A stretch of DNA of 64,000 nucleotides from Halostella limicola. GTDB taxonomy: Archaea; Halobacteriota; Halobacteria; Halobacteriales; Natronoarchaeaceae. The stretch spans positions 1,178,001-1,242,000 of the forward strand of contig NZ_RCDI01000001.1 of NCBI RefSeq assembly GCF_003675875.1, read 5' to 3'. Below are positions 62,639-64,000 of the stretch, piece after piece. The translations under genes were made by a program, and so were the position numbers. The first letter of the stretch is position 1. Each line of letters opens with the position of its first letter. The notes beneath the pieces are model-generated. The model made no database searches and was not told the origin of the DNA. It saw nothing but the letters and a program-made list of their open reading frames with translations.

Positions 62639-63610
62639 TCACCGACGCTCGCGGACGGACGCGCCCTCGTTGCGGACGCGCGAGACGAACACGTCGCCGT
62701 CGACGCCGGCGGCGCCCAGCGCGTCGCGGGCCGCCTCGCGCGCGGCGCCGGCCCCGTCTGCGTCGGTGACGCCGTACACCGTCGGCCCCCACGAGGACTG
62801 CCCGGCGCCCGCGACGGCGGAACAGTCGGTCAGTTCCTCGACGATGGTCCCGACGGGCGGTCGAAACACGCCGCCCTGGGCGTCGGCGTACCAGGCCCCG
62901 TTGAGGCGTCCGATCTCCGCGACGGCGTCGCCGAACGCGGAGCGTCGCCCCTCGGCGGCGGCCGGGAGCAGGCGGCGCGAGACGACGCCGCTTATCTGGT
63001 CGGCGATTCCGGGGTCGGCGCGCTCTATCACCGACCGCATGCTCGACTCCTCCTCCTCGCCGCTCCGTCCCGGGTCCGCGTCGGGGATGGCCAGCACGAA
63101 CCGCCAGTCGTCGGGGAGTTCGTGGCGCGACACCACCGCCGGCACGTCCCACTCGCCGTCCGCCGGGCGGTCGGTCGTGAACCGCCCCGTCGGGTGCCCC
63201 GCGTCGACGACGAACCCGCCGCGCTCGAACCCGGCGATGCCGACGCCGCTCCGGCCGCCGCGACCCAGCGCGGGCGCGGCCTCCCGGACGTCGAAGTCGG
63301 CGTCGTGGGCGCGCGCGACGGCGGCGTACACCGCCAACGCGAGTTGCGTGCCGCTCCCGAGGCCGACGTGGCGGGGGAGTCGCTCCCGGACCGACACCGT
63401 CGCGCCGGGGACGCCGAGCACCTCCGACGCCCGACGGGCGTACTCGCGGGCGGCCTCGTCGTCGGCCGTCACCTCCGCCGCCGGCGTCGCCTCGACCGCT
63501 AGTCGCGGCTCGGCCAGCGCGACGCCGAGGCTCCCGTACAGTCGCTCGTGGGCGAGCGAGAGGTTCTGGAAGCCGAAGTGAAGTCGCGCCGCCGTCTCGA
63601 CCGTCGCCAT
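62639..63610 (-). CDS. GHMP-family beta-ribofuranosylaminobenzene 5'-phosphate synthase-like protein
   Basis: A 323-residue GHMP-superfamily protein. ARLHFGFQNLS near the start and PRHVGLGSGTQLALAVYAAV (the GHMP nucleotide loop) match beta-RFAP synthase, which condenses PRPP with 4-hydroxybenzoate or p-aminobenzoate at the head of methanopterin synthesis. RSGVGIAGFERGGFVVDAGH is also conserved. Haloarchaea use folate rather than methanopterin, so its role may be in a related pterin or in another pathway. A GHMP kinase is the alternative. Confidence 0.88.
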   Translation of the reverse strand: MATVETAARLHFGFQNLSLAHERLYGSLGVALAEPRLAVEATPAAEVTADDEAAREYARRASEVLGVPGATVSVRERLPRHVGLGSGTQLALAVYAAVARAHDADFDVREAAPALGRGGRSGVGIAGFERGGFVVDAGHPTGRFTTDRPADGEWDVPAVVSRHELPDDWRFVLAIPDADPGRSGEEEESSMRSVIERADPGIADQISGVVSRRLLPAAAEGRRSAFGDAVAEIGRLNGAWYADAQGGVFRPPVGTIVEELTDCSAVAGAGQSSWGPTVYGVTDADGAGAAREAARDALGAAGVDGDVFVSRVRNEGASVRERR

Positions 63611-63667
63611 TGGCGACGCTACGGCGCCGAGGGGGTTTTCGGTTTCGACACTGGCAACCCGACGGGT

Positions 63668-63976
63668 CTACCGGACCGACTCCGCCCTCTGGAGCGAGGA
63701 CGAACCGCGCTTGAGAGCGTCGGCGACCACGAAGAGGTACAGCGCCGCGAGGTTCCAGACGACAGGGACGAGACCGACGGCGAAAGCGCCCTCGACCGTT
63801 CGGAGGTACGCCGCAGTCACCGGCGTCACCGCCGGGACGACCGGGACACAGACGAGGAGATAGGCGACCAGCAGCGGCCCGGCGTACGTACCGAAGTACC
63901 GTACGAGTCGGCGCTCGATGGCGCGCCCGAGCCGGGCGTTCCGACCGTCTCGCGTGAGTGGGTGAGAGTTCGTCAT
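63668..63976 (-). CDS. Small membrane protein, hypothetical
   Basis: A 102-residue protein with two membrane segments (YAGPLLVAYLLVCVPVVPAV and AFAVGLVPVVWNLAALYLFV) and a basic N-terminus (RNARLGRAIERRLVRY). No family recognised. The start at 63976 is 24 bases from the window edge, so the true start could be elsewhere. Confidence 0.68.
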   Translation of the reverse strand: MTNSHPLTRDGRNARLGRAIERRLVRYFGTYAGPLLVAYLLVCVPVVPAVTPVTAAYLRTVEGAFAVGLVPVVWNLAALYLFVVADALKRGSSSLQRAESVR

Positions 63977-64000
63977 GGAACTGCGATCGAGTGTTCGACG

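Overview
The window is a 64 kb piece of a haloarchaeal (class Halobacteria) chromosome. It has very high GC and strongly acidic proteins. Starts are leaderless or nearly so, with archaeal TATA boxes about 27 bases upstream. Archaeal information-processing genes are present (eIF5A, eIF1A, deoxyhypusine synthase, transcription factor S, CDC48), along with a bacterioruberin carotenoid cluster, Tat signal peptides and a PGF-CTERM surface protein. The genus cannot be told from this sequence. No rRNA, tRNA, CRISPR array, transposase or replication origin was seen.

Layout. 1-5.4 kb: end of a GIDE-domain protein, an Hsp20, a UbiB-type kinase, an aminotransferase and an aldehyde dehydrogenase. 5.4-11.3 kb: a V4R protein, then eIF5A and an agmatinase-like gene in one operon, a zinc-ribbon protein, a Nif3-like protein, a HalOD1 protein, deoxyhypusine synthase and a DUF4112 protein. 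Three of these form the hypusine pathway. 11.3-17.1 kb: accessory region with a glycosyltransferase, a DUF892 protein, a decayed flavin-oxidoreductase copy, a secreted spondin-domain protein, a membrane protein carrying a metzincin-like site without its catalytic Glu, the intact flavin-oxidoreductase paralogue and a methyltransferase. 17.4-24.9 kb: a multi-sensor histidine kinase, a universal stress protein, CDC48, Hsp20 and eIF1A. 25-30.7 kb: an orphan 2-oxoacid dehydrogenase E1-alpha, an ASCH gene split by a 77-bp palindromic element, a fumarylacetoacetate hydrolase-family protein, an AI-2E-type permease and an overlapping ParB-like/ArsA pair.

30.7-35.7 kb: cytochrome oxidase genes (subunit II, a fused I+III, subunit IV) followed by two membrane proteins. 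35.7-48.6 kb: a hydrolase with a Tat-exported protein of unknown role, the YchF GTPase, a thioredoxin-reductase-like protein, two universal stress proteins, an amine-oxidase-like flavoprotein, a PGF-CTERM protein, a TIGR00300 (ornithine cyclodeaminase-type) enzyme and a long disordered Arg/Gly/Ser-rich protein. 48.6-52.9 kb: crtB converging on crtD-lyeJ-cruF, which together make bacterioruberin from geranylgeranyl diphosphate once lycopene is formed. 52.9-64 kb: an SDR, a ZIP transporter, a YkgJ-type cysteine-cluster protein, a lipoprotein, PEP carboxylase, transcription factor S, a trio including a RAD55-like protein with a lost P-loop lysine, and a beta-RFAP-synthase-like GHMP protein.

The most notable items are the 77-bp palindrome, which with a 2-bp duplication explains exactly why the ASCH reading frame is broken; three separate loci where a tandem repeat straddles the stop codon of a gene; the metzincin-like membrane protein lacking its general base; a Shine-Dalgarno-led small frame that runs into crtB; and the RAD55-like trio near the end.
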